Shown: positions 8,598 to 16,047 of the stretch, one piece after another
Position numbering within the stretch: the first letter of the stretch is position 1
Layout of the letters: each line of letters begins with the position of its first letter
Assembly (NCBI RefSeq): GCF_014596575.1
Contig: NZ_NASZ01000028.1
Span: 1 to 42,290 of the forward strand
Reading direction: 5' to 3'
Source of the DNA: Flavobacterium pokkalii
GTDB lineage: Bacteria > Bacteroidota > Bacteroidia > Flavobacteriales > Flavobacteriaceae
DNA length: 42,290 nucleotides
The notes under the pieces: model-generated
Database searches by the model: none
What the model was told of the DNA's origin: nothing
The model's input: the letters and a program-made list of their open reading frames with translations, nothing else
Position numbers and translations under genes: made by a program

Positions 8598-9920
8598 ATG
8601 GCAAGATTTGAATTAAAGCTTCCAAGAATGGGAGAAAGTATCGCAGAAGCAACCATCACCAATTGGTTGAAACAAGTAGGCGATAAAATTGAAGCCGATG
8701 AGGCTGTGCTGGAAGTTGCTACCGACAAAGTGGATAGTGAAGTGCCTAGCGAAGTTTCTGGTGTTTTGGTAGAACAATTGTTTTCAAAGAATGATTTGGT
8801 AGAAGTAGGACAAACAATTGCTATCATAGAAACGGAAGGAGAGGATGCCGGGAATGAAGAAAAGGAAGAAGAAGTAGCACCGGAAATAATAGCGGAAATT
8901 ACTAAGGTAATGAATCCTGAAATTTTGGAGACCAAAGAGAATCAGCTTGTTCCATCTATTACCAATAGTGGTTCGGCGAAATTCTTTTCTCCTTTGGTTA
9001 AAAATATTGCTGCTGCGGAAGGAATTGATATGGCTGAATTAGAGCAAATTCCGGGGACAGGCAGCGAAGGCAGAGTGACTAAAAACGATATTTTGAGTTA
9101 TGTCGAAAGTCGAAAGTCGAAAGTTGAAAGTGTTGAATTATTATCTCAACCAATAATTCAAAATCCAAATTCTGATATCCAACAATCAAAAACAGCTGTT
9201 TCGGTAAATGGCGGGGATGAAATTGTAGAAATGGACCGAATGCGCAAGCTGATTGCGGGTTATATGCTGTCTTCCCAGCAAACATCGGCACATGTTTATT
9301 CTTTTATAGAGGTTGATGTTACGAATGTTGTAAAATGGCGTGAGAAGCATAAAAATGAATTTGAGAAAAGAGAAGGTGAGAAACTGACTTTTACTCCAAT
9401 TTTTATGGAAGCGGTAGCTAAAGCGTTGAAAGATTATCCGGGAATAAATATTTCTGTTGACGGGGATTATGTCATCAAAAGAAAAAATATAAATCTTGGA
9501 ATGGCAGCGGCTTTGCCTAACGGGAATTTAATTGTGCCTGTAATTAAAAATGCAGATCAGTTGAATTTGGTAGGAATGGCTAAAGCGGTAAACGATTTAG
9601 GAAATCGTGCTAAACTTGGAAAATTAAAACCAGACGAAACAAAAGGCGGAACTTATACAGTAACCAATGTGGGTTCTTTCGGAAGTGTTTTTGGAACGCC
9701 GATTATCAATCAGCCGGAAGTGGGAATTTTAGCTTTGGGCGCTATTCGAAAAGTGCCTGCGGTAATAGAAACTCCGGAAGGTGATTTTATTGGTATTCGT
9801 CAAAAAATGTTTTTAACTCATGGTTATGACCATCGTATTGTTGACGGTGCTTTAGGAGGGATGTTCGTAAAAAGAGTAGCCGAATATTTAGAAGGATTTG
9901 ATATTACAAGAACCATATAG
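8598..9920 (+). CDS. 2-oxoacid dehydrogenase E2 (dihydrolipoyl acyltransferase)
   Basis: Core acyltransferase, 440 residues, of a 2-oxoacid dehydrogenase complex. It carries the acyl group on lipoyl-lysine and passes it to CoA. An N-terminal lipoyl domain (about 1-80) has the modified lysine at K44 in EVATDKVDSE. A peripheral subunit-binding domain spans about 133-170 (FFSPLVKNIAAAEGI and EGRVTKNDILSYVE). The C-terminal catalytic domain starts near 210 and carries HRIVDG with H412 and D416. It is not next to E1 or E3 genes, so the substrate is not fixed; a branched-chain-type complex is my best guess. The linker between the binding and catalytic domains (about residues 168-200) is encoded by heptameric repeat DNA, treated in the findings. 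A terminator follows the gene. Confidence 0.9.
   Translation: MARFELKLPRMGESIAEATITNWLKQVGDKIEADEAVLEVATDKVDSEVPSEVSGVLVEQLFSKNDLVEVGQTIAIIETEGEDAGNEEKEEEVAPEIIAEITKVMNPEILETKENQLVPSITNSGSAKFFSPLVKNIAAAEGIDMAELEQIPGTGSEGRVTKNDILSYVESRKSKVESVELLSQPIIQNPNSDIQQSKTAVSVNGGDEIVEMDRMRKLIAGYMLSSQQTSAHVYSFIEVDVTNVVKWREKHKNEFEKREGEKLTFTPIFMEAVAKALKDYPGINISVDGDYVIKRKNINLGMAAALPNGNLIVPVIKNADQLNLVGMAKAVNDLGNRAKLGKLKPDETKGGTYTVTNVGSFGSVFGTPIINQPEVGILALGAIRKVPAVIETPEGDFIGIRQKMFLTHGYDHRIVDGALGGMFVKRVAEYLEGFDITRTI
9102..9190. repeat. Degenerate heptamer repeats inside the E2 coding sequence
   Basis: Three exact copies of GTCGAAA are followed by GTTGAAA and a decayed unit (9102-9136). A second block of a different 7-base unit (ATTCAAA, ATCCAAA and variants) runs from about 9142 to 9190. 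The region encodes the low-complexity linker between the subunit-binding and catalytic domains. The reading frame stays open. Confidence 0.8.
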
Positions 9921-9943
9921 TTTTTTGAAAATTTTATAAAAAT

Positions 9944-9982
9944 ACCCGATAGCTTTTGTAAGGCTGTCGGGTTTTCTTTTTT
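9944..9982 (+). terminator. Rho-independent terminator after the E2 gene
   Basis: ACCCGATAGC pairs with GCTGTCGGGT (one G-T pair) across a 9-base loop and is followed by TTTTCTTTTTT. The arm CCCGATAGC resembles half of the GATAGCTATC palindrome found elsewhere in the window. Confidence 0.85.
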
Positions 9983-9988
9983 AAACTC

Positions 9989-10020
9989 TTGTTTAAATTA
10001 AATTCAAAACTTTATATTTG
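9989..10020 (+). promoter_or_regulatory. Promoter of the exonuclease gene
   Basis: TTG at 9989-9991 and a perfect -7 box TATATTTG at 10013-10020 are 21 bases apart. The TTG that could open the reading frame at 10018 lies inside the -7 box, so translation must start downstream, at the ATG at 10039. Confidence 0.7.
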
Positions 10021-10038
10021 TCATTATATATTATAAAA

Positions 10039-10809
10039 ATGGAATTAAAACTCAATAGACCTATTTGTTTTTTTGATCTTGAAACGACAGGGATTGATAT
10101 TGGAAAAGACAGAATTGTAGAAATAGCAATATTTAAAGTTTTTCCTAACGGAAATAAAGAAAGTAAAACCTGGTTGGTGAATCCTACGATTCCAATTCCG
10201 CCTCAAAGTACCGCTGTACATGGAATTACCGATGAAAAAGTGGCTAATGAACCTACTTTTAAGGAATTGGCGCCACAGGTGTATCAGATGATAAAAGACA
10301 GTGATTTGGGAGGTTTTAATTCGGATCGTTTTGATATTCCGCTTTTAGCTGAGGAATTGCTTCGTGCCGGAGTAGATTTTGATATGAAAAACAGAGTTTC
10401 GGTTGATGTCCAGACGATTTTTCATAAAAAAGAAGAACGTACTTTGAGTGCTGCTTTAAAGTTTTATTGTGGGCAAAATTTAGAGAATGCGCATTCGGCA
10501 GAAGCGGATACGATGGCAACTTACGAAATTTTGAAAGCGCAATTAGAACGTTATCCGGATTTAGAAAATGATATGAAATCTTTATCTGAATTTACAACCC
10601 GTAAAAAAATAGCCGATTTTGCCGGAATGATCGCTTTTGATGAAAATAATGAAGAGGTTTTTACTTTTGGTAAACACAAAGGTGTAAAAGTAGATCTGGT
10701 TTTGGAAAAAGAACCCGGTTATTTTAGTTGGGTTCAAAATGCGGATTTTCCATTGTATACCAAAAAGGTTTTAACAGCCATAAAATTAAGAAAGTTAAAT
10801 ACGAAATAA
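10039..10809 (+). CDS. DnaQ-family 3'-5' exonuclease with DUF3820-like tail
   Basis: Predicted DEDD-type exonuclease of 256 residues. The Exo I motif is FDLETTG (D13, E15). Exo II lies around GGFNSDRFDIPLL and Exo III is HSAEADT, which places it with the DnaQ/RNase T group. It could be a proofreading-like or repair nuclease; its target is unknown. After residue ~200 comes FGKHKGVKVDLVL and GYFSWVQNADFP, a short C-terminal domain of the DUF3820 kind often fused to such exonucleases. The ATG at 10039 is chosen because the longer frame would begin with a TTG that is part of the promoter. It is first in a likely operon with the FAA hydrolase and HPt genes. The 72-base gap to the next gene is filled by heptamer repeats. 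Confidence 0.88.
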   Translation: MELKLNRPICFFDLETTGIDIGKDRIVEIAIFKVFPNGNKESKTWLVNPTIPIPPQSTAVHGITDEKVANEPTFKELAPQVYQMIKDSDLGGFNSDRFDIPLLAEELLRAGVDFDMKNRVSVDVQTIFHKKEERTLSAALKFYCGQNLENAHSAEADTMATYEILKAQLERYPDLENDMKSLSEFTTRKKIADFAGMIAFDENNEEVFTFGKHKGVKVDLVLEKEPGYFSWVQNADFPLYTKKVLTAIKLRKLNTK

Positions 10810-10875
10810 GTAGAGAGTTGGAAGTTAGAAGAAGTCTGTTCTGGCTCTCAACTTCCAGCTCCCGACTCCTAACTC
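10810..10875. repeat. Heptamer repeat array with inverted second half
   Basis: The 66 bases divide into consecutive 7-base units without loss of phase. The first five begin with G (for example GTTGGAA and GTTAGAA). The rest begin with C (for example CTTCCAG and CTCCTAA) and are rough reverse complements of the first. The array fills almost the whole spacer between the exonuclease and FAA hydrolase genes. Confidence 0.75.
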
Positions 10876-10881
10876 AAAAAA

Positions 10882-11493
10882 ATGAAAATAATTTGTGTTG
10901 GTCGAAATTATGCTGACCATATAGAAGAATTGGAAAATGAACGCCCAAGTGAACCGGTAATTTTTATAAAGCCCGATTCTTCAGTGTTGTTGAAACAACA
11001 TCCTTTTGTGATTCCTGAATTTTCGGAAGATGTACAGCATGAAGTGGAGCTTATTGTAAAGATTAATAAGGTAGGAAAGTATATCGATGCTAAATTTGCT
11101 CATAAATATTATGACGAAATTAGTGTAGGAATTGATTTTACTGCCCGTGATTTGCAAAATAAATTAAAAGAAAAAGGCTTACCTTGGGAAAAAGCAAAGG
11201 CTTTTGACGGTTCGGCGGTGATTGGTGATTTTTTGCCAAAAGCGCAGTTTAGTTCATTAGAAAATCTTACTTTTGAATTGAAGAATAACAATCAGACGGT
11301 TCAGGAAGGGAATGCGAATATGATGTTGTGGAAAATAGACGAGTTGATTGCTTATGTTTCGCAATATTTTACATTAAAAATAGGTGATATTATTTTTACC
11401 GGAACTCCAAAGGGAGTAGCAAAGGTACAGCCCAACGATGTTTTGGAAGGGTATTTAGAAGGACGAAAACTATTTAGAATACAAATAAAATAA
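10882..11493 (+). CDS. Fumarylacetoacetate hydrolase (FAA) family protein
   Basis: Compact single-domain FAA-fold protein, 203 residues, of the type that includes acylpyruvate hydrolases and oxaloacetate-tautomerase/decarboxylase enzymes. It opens with MKIICVGRNYADHIEEL. Metal-binding acidic residues fit E54 and E56 (HEVELIV) and D85 (GIDFTARD), and FTGTPKGV lies near the C-terminus. The substrate cannot be told from the sequence, and no pathway genes adjoin it. Its stop codon overlaps the start of the HPt gene (TAATG), so the two are translationally coupled and probably co-transcribed from the exonuclease promoter. Confidence 0.9.
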   Translation: MKIICVGRNYADHIEELENERPSEPVIFIKPDSSVLLKQHPFVIPEFSEDVQHEVELIVKINKVGKYIDAKFAHKYYDEISVGIDFTARDLQNKLKEKGLPWEKAKAFDGSAVIGDFLPKAQFSSLENLTFELKNNNQTVQEGNANMMLWKIDELIAYVSQYFTLKIGDIIFTGTPKGVAKVQPNDVLEGYLEGRKLFRIQIK

Positions 11494-11837
11494 TGGCTTT
11501 AAATTACAACTTAGCAAAAGTATATGCAATCTCAGATAACGATCAGGAGTTTGTAAACGAAATTCTAACCTTGTTTGTAAATGATGTGCCGGAAGATTTG
11601 GCTCAAATAAAAGAAGGGATTAAGAAAAAAGATCATAAGCACGCCTATGCTTATGCGCACAAAATTAAGCCAACATTGGATTTGTTGGGGATGACGGTTG
11701 CTTTTGAAGAAATTCTTCAGGTGGAAGCCTGGACAAAAGCCGAGGGGAAACGCAAAGATATCGAACATACTTTTGATAGTATTAAAGCACAGGTGAAAGA
11801 AGCAATTAAAGAAATTAAGAAAGATTTCGATTTGTAA
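11493..11837 (+). CDS. HPt (histidine phosphotransfer) domain protein
   Basis: A stand-alone four-helix HPt domain of 114 residues. The phospho-accepting histidine is probably H56 in AYAHKIKPTLDLLG, which follows the family pattern HxxKP...LG. Such proteins shuttle phosphoryl groups between hybrid histidine kinases and response regulators. No kinase or regulator gene is nearby, so its partners are unknown. The start codon overlaps the stop of the FAA hydrolase gene, and a terminator follows, closing the three-gene unit. Confidence 0.87.
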   Translation: MALNYNLAKVYAISDNDQEFVNEILTLFVNDVPEDLAQIKEGIKKKDHKHAYAYAHKIKPTLDLLGMTVAFEEILQVEAWTKAEGKRKDIEHTFDSIKAQVKEAIKEIKKDFDL

Positions 11838-11862
11838 TTTCTTTTCAAATACAAATGATATA

Positions 11863-11900
11863 AAAATCAACATTCAAGTTTTTTGAGTGTTGATTTTGTT
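11863..11900 (+). terminator. Rho-independent terminator after the HPt gene
   Basis: AAAATCAACATTCAA pairs with TTGAGTGTTGATTTT (one G-T pair) across a T-rich loop and leads into GTTTT. It separates the HPt operon from cinA. Confidence 0.85.
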
Positions 11901-11934
11901 TTATAAGCAATTCTAAATTATTGATATACAAAAA

Positions 11935-13188
11935 ATGAAAGCAGCTATTGTTACCATTGGAGATGAAATTTTAATTGGGCAAATTATTGATACAAATTCC
12001 GGTTTTATTGCAAAATCACTCGATAAGATTGGGGTGGAAATTTGGGAAATGCTTTCTATTAGTGATGATAAACAGCATATTTTGGATACTTTTAAAGAAT
12101 TACAAAATAAAGTTGATCTGGTGATTATCACCGGAGGTTTAGGACCAACCAAAGACGATGTTACGAAAAAAACATTTTGTGATTATTTCGAAGATGAATT
12201 GGTGGTTGATGAGGCGGTTTTAAAACACGTAACTCAGTTAATTGAAGGTTTTTTTAAACGTACCATTACTCAAATTAATAAAGACCAGGCTTTGGTGCCT
12301 TCGAGTTGTACGGTGCTTCATAATCAGGTGGGAACGGCTCCGGGAATGTGGATGCAGAAAGAAAATACGGTCTTTGTTTCGTTGCCGGGAGTTCCTTTTG
12401 AAATGAAATATTTGATAGAAAACGAAGTGATTCCTAAGGTTGTGAAAGAATTTAATCGTCCTTATATTATTCACAAGACAATCCTGACTTACGGACAAGG
12501 CGAAAGTATGGTTGCTGAACGTATTGAAGATTGGGAAAATAGTTTACCGGATTTTATCAAATTGGCTTATTTGCCTGCTCCGGGAAGAGTTCGTTTGCGT
12601 CTTACAGCCAGAGGAAAAGATAAAGAAGTACTGGAAAAGACTATTGATTCTTATGTCGCTTCTTTAAGTACGATCATTAATGATATTATTGTGGGTTTTG
12701 AAGAAGATGAAACTATTGAAGTTTTACTTGGAAAAAAACTCAAAGAACAGCAAAAAACAATTGCAACCGCCGAAAGTTGTACCGGAGGACAAATCGCAGC
12801 GAGTTTGTCTTCGGTAGCTGGAGCTTCGGCTTATTTTAAAGGGAGTGTGGTTTCGTATGCGACTGAAACTAAGATTAATGTATTAGGGGTTTCTGAAAAA
12901 TTAATCAATGAACATTCGGTTGTAAGTGCTGAGGTGGCTAAAGCAATGGCTGAGAATGTAAAAAGGTTACTGAATACAGATTATGCGCTTGCTACAACCG
13001 GAAATGCCGGGCCAACAAAAGGGGATGAAAAAGCCGAATTGGGAAGTGTATTTATTGCTTTGGCTACGCCAAATGAAGTTGTTGTAGAGGAGTTTAACTT
13101 TGGTCAGCCCCGTGAAAAAGTCATAGACAGAGCCACTATTAAAAGCCTTGAAATGCTAAAGAAAGAAATTTTTAAAAATGTCTTATAA
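11935..13188 (+). CDS. cinA: CinA-like protein (nicotinamide mononucleotide amidase domain)
   Basis: This two-domain protein of 417 residues has the usual length of CinA. The N-terminal MoaB/MogA-like domain (about 1-170) contains AAIVTIGDEILIGQIIDTN and ITGGLGPTKDD. It is linked in the family to ADP-ribose pyrophosphatase activity. The C-terminal PncC-type domain (about 255-415) contains TIATAESCTGGQIAASLSS, with the catalytic Ser in the SCTGG motif, and deamidates NMN in pyridine nucleotide recycling. ATTGNAGPTKGD near residue 352 is a mild variant of the family's TGIAGPxGG. It precedes the rpmB cluster by 72 bases, but a promoter in that gap suggests separate transcription. Confidence 0.94.
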   Translation: MKAAIVTIGDEILIGQIIDTNSGFIAKSLDKIGVEIWEMLSISDDKQHILDTFKELQNKVDLVIITGGLGPTKDDVTKKTFCDYFEDELVVDEAVLKHVTQLIEGFFKRTITQINKDQALVPSSCTVLHNQVGTAPGMWMQKENTVFVSLPGVPFEMKYLIENEVIPKVVKEFNRPYIIHKTILTYGQGESMVAERIEDWENSLPDFIKLAYLPAPGRVRLRLTARGKDKEVLEKTIDSYVASLSTIINDIIVGFEEDETIEVLLGKKLKEQQKTIATAESCTGGQIAASLSSVAGASAYFKGSVVSYATETKINVLGVSEKLINEHSVVSAEVAKAMAENVKRLLNTDYALATTGNAGPTKGDEKAELGSVFIALATPNEVVVEEFNFGQPREKVIDRATIKSLEMLKKEIFKNVL

Positions 13189-13192
13189 TTTT

Positions 13193-13224
13193 TTTGTTAG
13201 AACCGTTTATTTTTCTTTTCTTTG
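13193..13224 (+). promoter_or_regulatory. Promoter of the rpmB-rpmG-DUF4295 cluster
   Basis: TTTG (13193-13196) and TTTCTTTG (13217-13224, one mismatch to TAnnTTTG) are 20 bases apart. They are followed by CACCC, as in the stable-RNA promoter at the right end of the window. Confidence 0.55.
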
Positions 13225-13260
13225 CACCCTGATTTTGAATAACGATAAAAGTAAAGTATA

Positions 13261-13497
13261 ATGTCAAGAGTTTGTGACCTTACAGGTAAAAGAGCGATGG
13301 TAGGAAATAACGTTTCTCACGCTATGAACAAAACTAAGAGAAAGTTTTCTGTAAACTTAGTTAAAAAGCGTTTTTATCTTCCAGAAGAAGATAGATGGAT
13401 TACTCTTAGAGTAGCAGCATCTACGATAAAAACAATTAATAAAAATGGAATTGACGCTGTTTTGAAAAAAGCACAGTCAGAAGGATTTATTAAATAA
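13261..13497 (+). CDS. rpmB: Large-subunit ribosomal protein bL28
   Basis: Ribosomal protein L28, 78 residues. It begins MSRVCDLTGKRAMVGNNVSH, the typical L28 N-terminus, and continues with a basic middle (NKTKRKFSVNLVKKRFY). Only one cysteine is present, so this is the form without a zinc ribbon. It is first in a cluster with L33 and the DUF4295 protein, the usual Bacteroidota order, 34 bases ahead of rpmG. Confidence 0.97.
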   Translation: MSRVCDLTGKRAMVGNNVSHAMNKTKRKFSVNLVKKRFYLPEEDRWITLRVAASTIKTINKNGIDAVLKKAQSEGFIK

Positions 13498-13531
13498 TTC
13501 TGTTTAATTCCTATAATAAATATATAGCAAG

Positions 13532-13714
13532 ATGGCAAAGAAAGGTAATAGAATCCAAGTAATTTTAGAGTGTACAGAGCACAAAGCTTCAGGTGTTGCT
13601 GGTACATCAAGATACATAACAACTAAGAACAAAAAAAATACTCCGGACAGATTAGAGATTAAAAAATTTAATCCAGTTTTGAAGAGAGTAACTGTTCACA
13701 AAGAAATTAAATAA
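13532..13714 (+). CDS. rpmG: Large-subunit ribosomal protein bL33
   Basis: Ribosomal protein L33, 60 residues. It contains VILECTEH, SRYITTKNKKNTPDRLEIKK and a basic C-terminus. It lacks the paired CxxC motifs, so this is the zinc-independent form. It sits between rpmB and the DUF4295 gene with short spacers, consistent with one transcript. Confidence 0.97.
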   Translation: MAKKGNRIQVILECTEHKASGVAGTSRYITTKNKKNTPDRLEIKKFNPVLKRVTVHKEIK

Positions 13715-13789
13715 TAATTAGCAATTTTGATTAAATCTCTAATCTGATTAGTATTAGAGATTTATTAAAATTCAAATAACATTTGAATC

Positions 13790-13942
13790 ATGGCAAAGAA
13801 AACAGTAGCATCGTTACAAACATCTTCTAAGAGATTATCAAAAGCCATTAAAATGGTTAAATCTCCAAAAACTGGCGCATATACTTTCGTTGAAACTATT
13901 ATCGCTCCTGAATTGGTTGATGAATTCTTGAAAAAGAAATAA
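13790..13942 (+). CDS. DUF4295 small basic protein, ribosome-associated candidate
   Basis: A 50-residue Lys-rich protein beginning MAKKTVASLQTSSKRLSKAI and ending DEFLKKK. It matches the DUF4295 family that in Bacteroidota follows rpmB and rpmG. The gene is short enough to be missed by length cut-offs, but the start, size, composition and place are all as expected. The constant linkage with L28 and L33 points to a role on the large ribosomal subunit. I recall a lineage-specific ribosomal protein being described in a Flavobacterium ribosome structure and think it may be this family, but cannot confirm it here. A terminator follows 20 bases later. Confidence 0.9.
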   Translation: MAKKTVASLQTSSKRLSKAIKMVKSPKTGAYTFVETIIAPELVDEFLKKK

Positions 13943-13961
13943 TTCATAAATGAATATATAG

Positions 13962-13995
13962 AAAAGCTACTTTCCTCAGGAAGTAGCTTTTTTAT
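13962..13995 (+). terminator. Rho-independent terminator of the rpmB cluster
   Basis: AGCTACTT pairs with AAGTAGCT around an 8-base centre. The outer arms are AAA/TTT and a T-run follows. It lies between the DUF4295 gene and ftsY. Confidence 0.88.
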
Positions 13996-14066
13996 TTTCT
14001 ATATTTACTCTTTGAAAGCGAAACGGGGCAATTATCCGATTGGCTTATTTTAAAACTGTACACACA

Positions 14067-15020
14067 ATGAGTTTTTTTAAAAGAATATTTTCCTCAGAAA
14101 AAAAAGAGTCTTTAGATAAGGGGCTTGAGAAAACAAAAACAACTTTTTTTTCCAAATTAAGCAAAGCTATTGTTGGAAAATCTAAAGTAGATGATGATGT
14201 TTTGGATAATCTGGAAGAAATTCTGGTTACTTCGGATGTTGGGGTAGATACAACTCTAAAAATTATTACCCGAATCGAAAACCGTGTGTCAGAAGATAAA
14301 TATTTAGGAACTTCTGAATTAAATCAGATTCTTCAGGAAGAAATTGCTTCTTTGTTATCCGAAACCAATAGTGGAGAAGCTACTGAATTTGTAATTCCAA
14401 TTAATACCAAACCTTATGTTTTAATGGTGGTTGGTGTTAATGGTGTGGGGAAAACAACTACGATTGGAAAATTAGCTTATCAGTTTAAAAAACAAGGTTA
14501 CAAAGTAGTTCTTGGTGCAGCTGATACTTTTAGAGCTGCTGCAATTGACCAGTTACAAATTTGGGCAGACAGAGTTGATGTACCTATTGTGAGACAAAAT
14601 ATGGGATCTGATCCGGCTTCTGTAGCTTTTGATACCTTACAATCAGCTGTGGCTCAGGATGCAGATATTGTTATTATTGATACTGCAGGGCGTTTGCACA
14701 ATAAAATCAATTTGATGAACGAATTATCAAAAGTAAAACGGGTGATGCAAAAAGTGGTTGCCGATGCACCGCATGATGTTTTACTGGTTTTAGATGGTTC
14801 AACCGGTCAGAATGCTTTTGAACAAGCCAAACAATTTACCGCTGCCACCGAAGTAACGTCATTAGCGGTAACCAAATTAGACGGAACAGCTAAAGGTGGA
14901 GTTGTGATTGGTATTTCGGATCAGTTTCAAATTCCTGTAAAATATATTGGAGTAGGAGAAGGAATTGAAGATTTACAGGTCTTTAATAAATATGAATTTG
15001 TGGATAGTTTCTTTAAATAA
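14067..15020 (+). CDS. ftsY: Signal recognition particle receptor FtsY
   Basis: SRP-dependent targeting GTPase of 317 residues that docks ribosome-SRP complexes at the inner membrane. After a short basic N-terminal stretch (MSFFKRIFSSEKK) comes the N domain, then the G domain. G1 is GVNGVGKTTTIGKLA, the SRP-specific insertion contains DTFRAAAIDQL, G3 is DTAGR and G4 is TKLDGTAKGG. The long acidic A domain of E. coli FtsY is absent, as is usual in Flavobacteria. The frame can be opened from a TTG at 14040, but the ATG at 14067 gives the normal N-terminus. The next gene starts 3 bases after the stop, implying co-transcription. Confidence 0.96.
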   Translation: MSFFKRIFSSEKKESLDKGLEKTKTTFFSKLSKAIVGKSKVDDDVLDNLEEILVTSDVGVDTTLKIITRIENRVSEDKYLGTSELNQILQEEIASLLSETNSGEATEFVIPINTKPYVLMVVGVNGVGKTTTIGKLAYQFKKQGYKVVLGAADTFRAAAIDQLQIWADRVDVPIVRQNMGSDPASVAFDTLQSAVAQDADIVIIDTAGRLHNKINLMNELSKVKRVMQKVVADAPHDVLLVLDGSTGQNAFEQAKQFTAATEVTSLAVTKLDGTAKGGVVIGISDQFQIPVKYIGVGEGIEDLQVFNKYEFVDSFFK

Positions 15021-15023
15021 AAC

Positions 15024-15185
15024 ATGAAAAATATAGCTCCAATTTATCTGTACATGATTAGTGTGGTTTGTTTTGTAGCGGCTAATCTTGTAAGAGACCA
15101 ATACCTGAACTTGTATTATATTTTATTGATTGTTGGTATTCTTTCGTTTTTTATTGGTTTTAAAAATAGAAGCAAGAAAAGTTAA
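15024..15185 (+). CDS. Small two-helix membrane protein downstream of ftsY
   Basis: A 53-residue protein beginning MKNIAPIYLYMISVVCFVAA. Two hydrophobic segments (about 5-20 and 30-46) are separated by NLVRDQYLN, and the tail is basic (KNRSKKS). It begins 3 bases after ftsY stops, so it is almost certainly co-transcribed. It does not appear in annotation that uses a 60-residue minimum. No family is recognised. The tight linkage may hint at a membrane-biogenesis role, but that is inference. Confidence 0.72.
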   Translation: MKNIAPIYLYMISVVCFVAANLVRDQYLNLYYILLIVGILSFFIGFKNRSKKS

Positions 15186-15221
15186 TAATATTTAAGGCAT
15201 TCATTTTTAGAAAAATAGTAT

Positions 15222-15644
15222 ATGAAAAAGCCTGCTATTAGTTATATTATAAACATGAAGATTCCAAAGATAATTCTTTGGTGCTATCTGATTTGGTATT
15301 TTTCTATTTTATCTATTTATTTTGAACCTTCATTAAGACTTTGGGCAAGTTCGCTCGGAATTTCCTTGATCATTGGTTTTGCACTTCTTTTATCGACAAA
15401 CCAACAGGGTGTAAAACAGGATATTTGGATTAAAATTAGGCTTTTTCTATTTCCGTTTTGTGTTTCCAGTTATTCTGCTACGATTAAAGGTCACGATTTT
15501 ATACTCCTTTTTCCAAATAACAGCAAACATCTTTTTATAGGGATAACCAATTGTTTGTTGTTTATTTTTTTTATTTGGATTACTAAGAGAGTTTATAAAT
15601 TTTATGCCAAGAAGAAATATGAAGTTTATAACCAAATTTCTTGA
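15222..15644 (+). CDS. Hypothetical integral membrane protein
   Basis: A 140-residue protein with four likely membrane helices: IILWCYLIWYFSILSIYF, LGISLIIGFALLL, a weaker IRLFLFPFCVSSY and ITNCLLFIFFIWI. It has a basic C-terminus (KRVYKFYAKKKYEVYN). An in-frame ATG at 15255 (MKIPKIILW) could be the real start, since it lies directly before the first helix. No family or function is recognised. It is 36 bases downstream of the small membrane protein and on the same strand, so it may be the last gene of the ftsY unit. Confidence 0.65.
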   Translation: MKKPAISYIINMKIPKIILWCYLIWYFSILSIYFEPSLRLWASSLGISLIIGFALLLSTNQQGVKQDIWIKIRLFLFPFCVSSYSATIKGHDFILLFPNNSKHLFIGITNCLLFIFFIWITKRVYKFYAKKKYEVYNQIS

Positions 15645-15689
15645 TTTTTATTTTCTTTCTGTTTCTTGAGGATTAATTATTTCTACTAT

Positions 15690-15905
15690 TTACTGATACA
15701 AAGCATTTATTTTTTCCCATAAAACATTATCAAAATCTGATAAAGCCAAATTAACAATATCGGCTGCTTCCCCCATTCGGATAACTACCATTTTTTTGCT
15801 GGGAATTATATAAATTTTTTGGTCATTTTTGCCTAATGCCATAAACATGTCGTTTGGACCGTTTGGGATGATACTTCCAGAAAATTGTAATTGCGTTTGT
15901 GGCAA
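15690..15905 (-). pseudogene. C-terminal remnant of a beta-lactamase-related serine hydrolase
   Basis: Only about 71 residues remain. GPNDMFMALGKNDQKIYIIP followed by SKKMVVIRMGEA is the characteristic C-terminal segment of serine hydrolases in the class C beta-lactamase-like family, which are normally several hundred residues long. The Ser-x-x-Lys and Tyr motifs of the catalytic part are absent. The frame stays open upstream to about 15987 but has no ATG and no recognisable hydrolase sequence; only a TTG at 15903-15905 could start it. The missing part is replaced by intergenic repeat DNA (15986-16124), so a deletion or rearrangement probably removed the 5' end. Confidence 0.7.
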
Positions 15906-16047
15906 ATGGTTTGGTAACTTAAAGTGTAACTCCTTTAAGGCTAAGGTTATATAAAATAGTTTAAGTTGGTCTGTGTTTTTTAGCTAAGTTAAGTTTAATA
16001 CGCTTAACTTTGTTTGAGAAACAAAAGGTGTTTTTGTTTCGAATTTT

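Noticed and set aside
10018..10038. TTG start extending the exonuclease by seven residues
   Set aside because: The TTG is part of the -7 box TATATTTG, so it is not in the transcript. The ATG at 10039 fits the family N-terminus.
14040..14066. TTG start extending FtsY by nine residues
   Set aside because: The ATG at 14067 gives the usual FtsY N-terminus; the extension has no family support.
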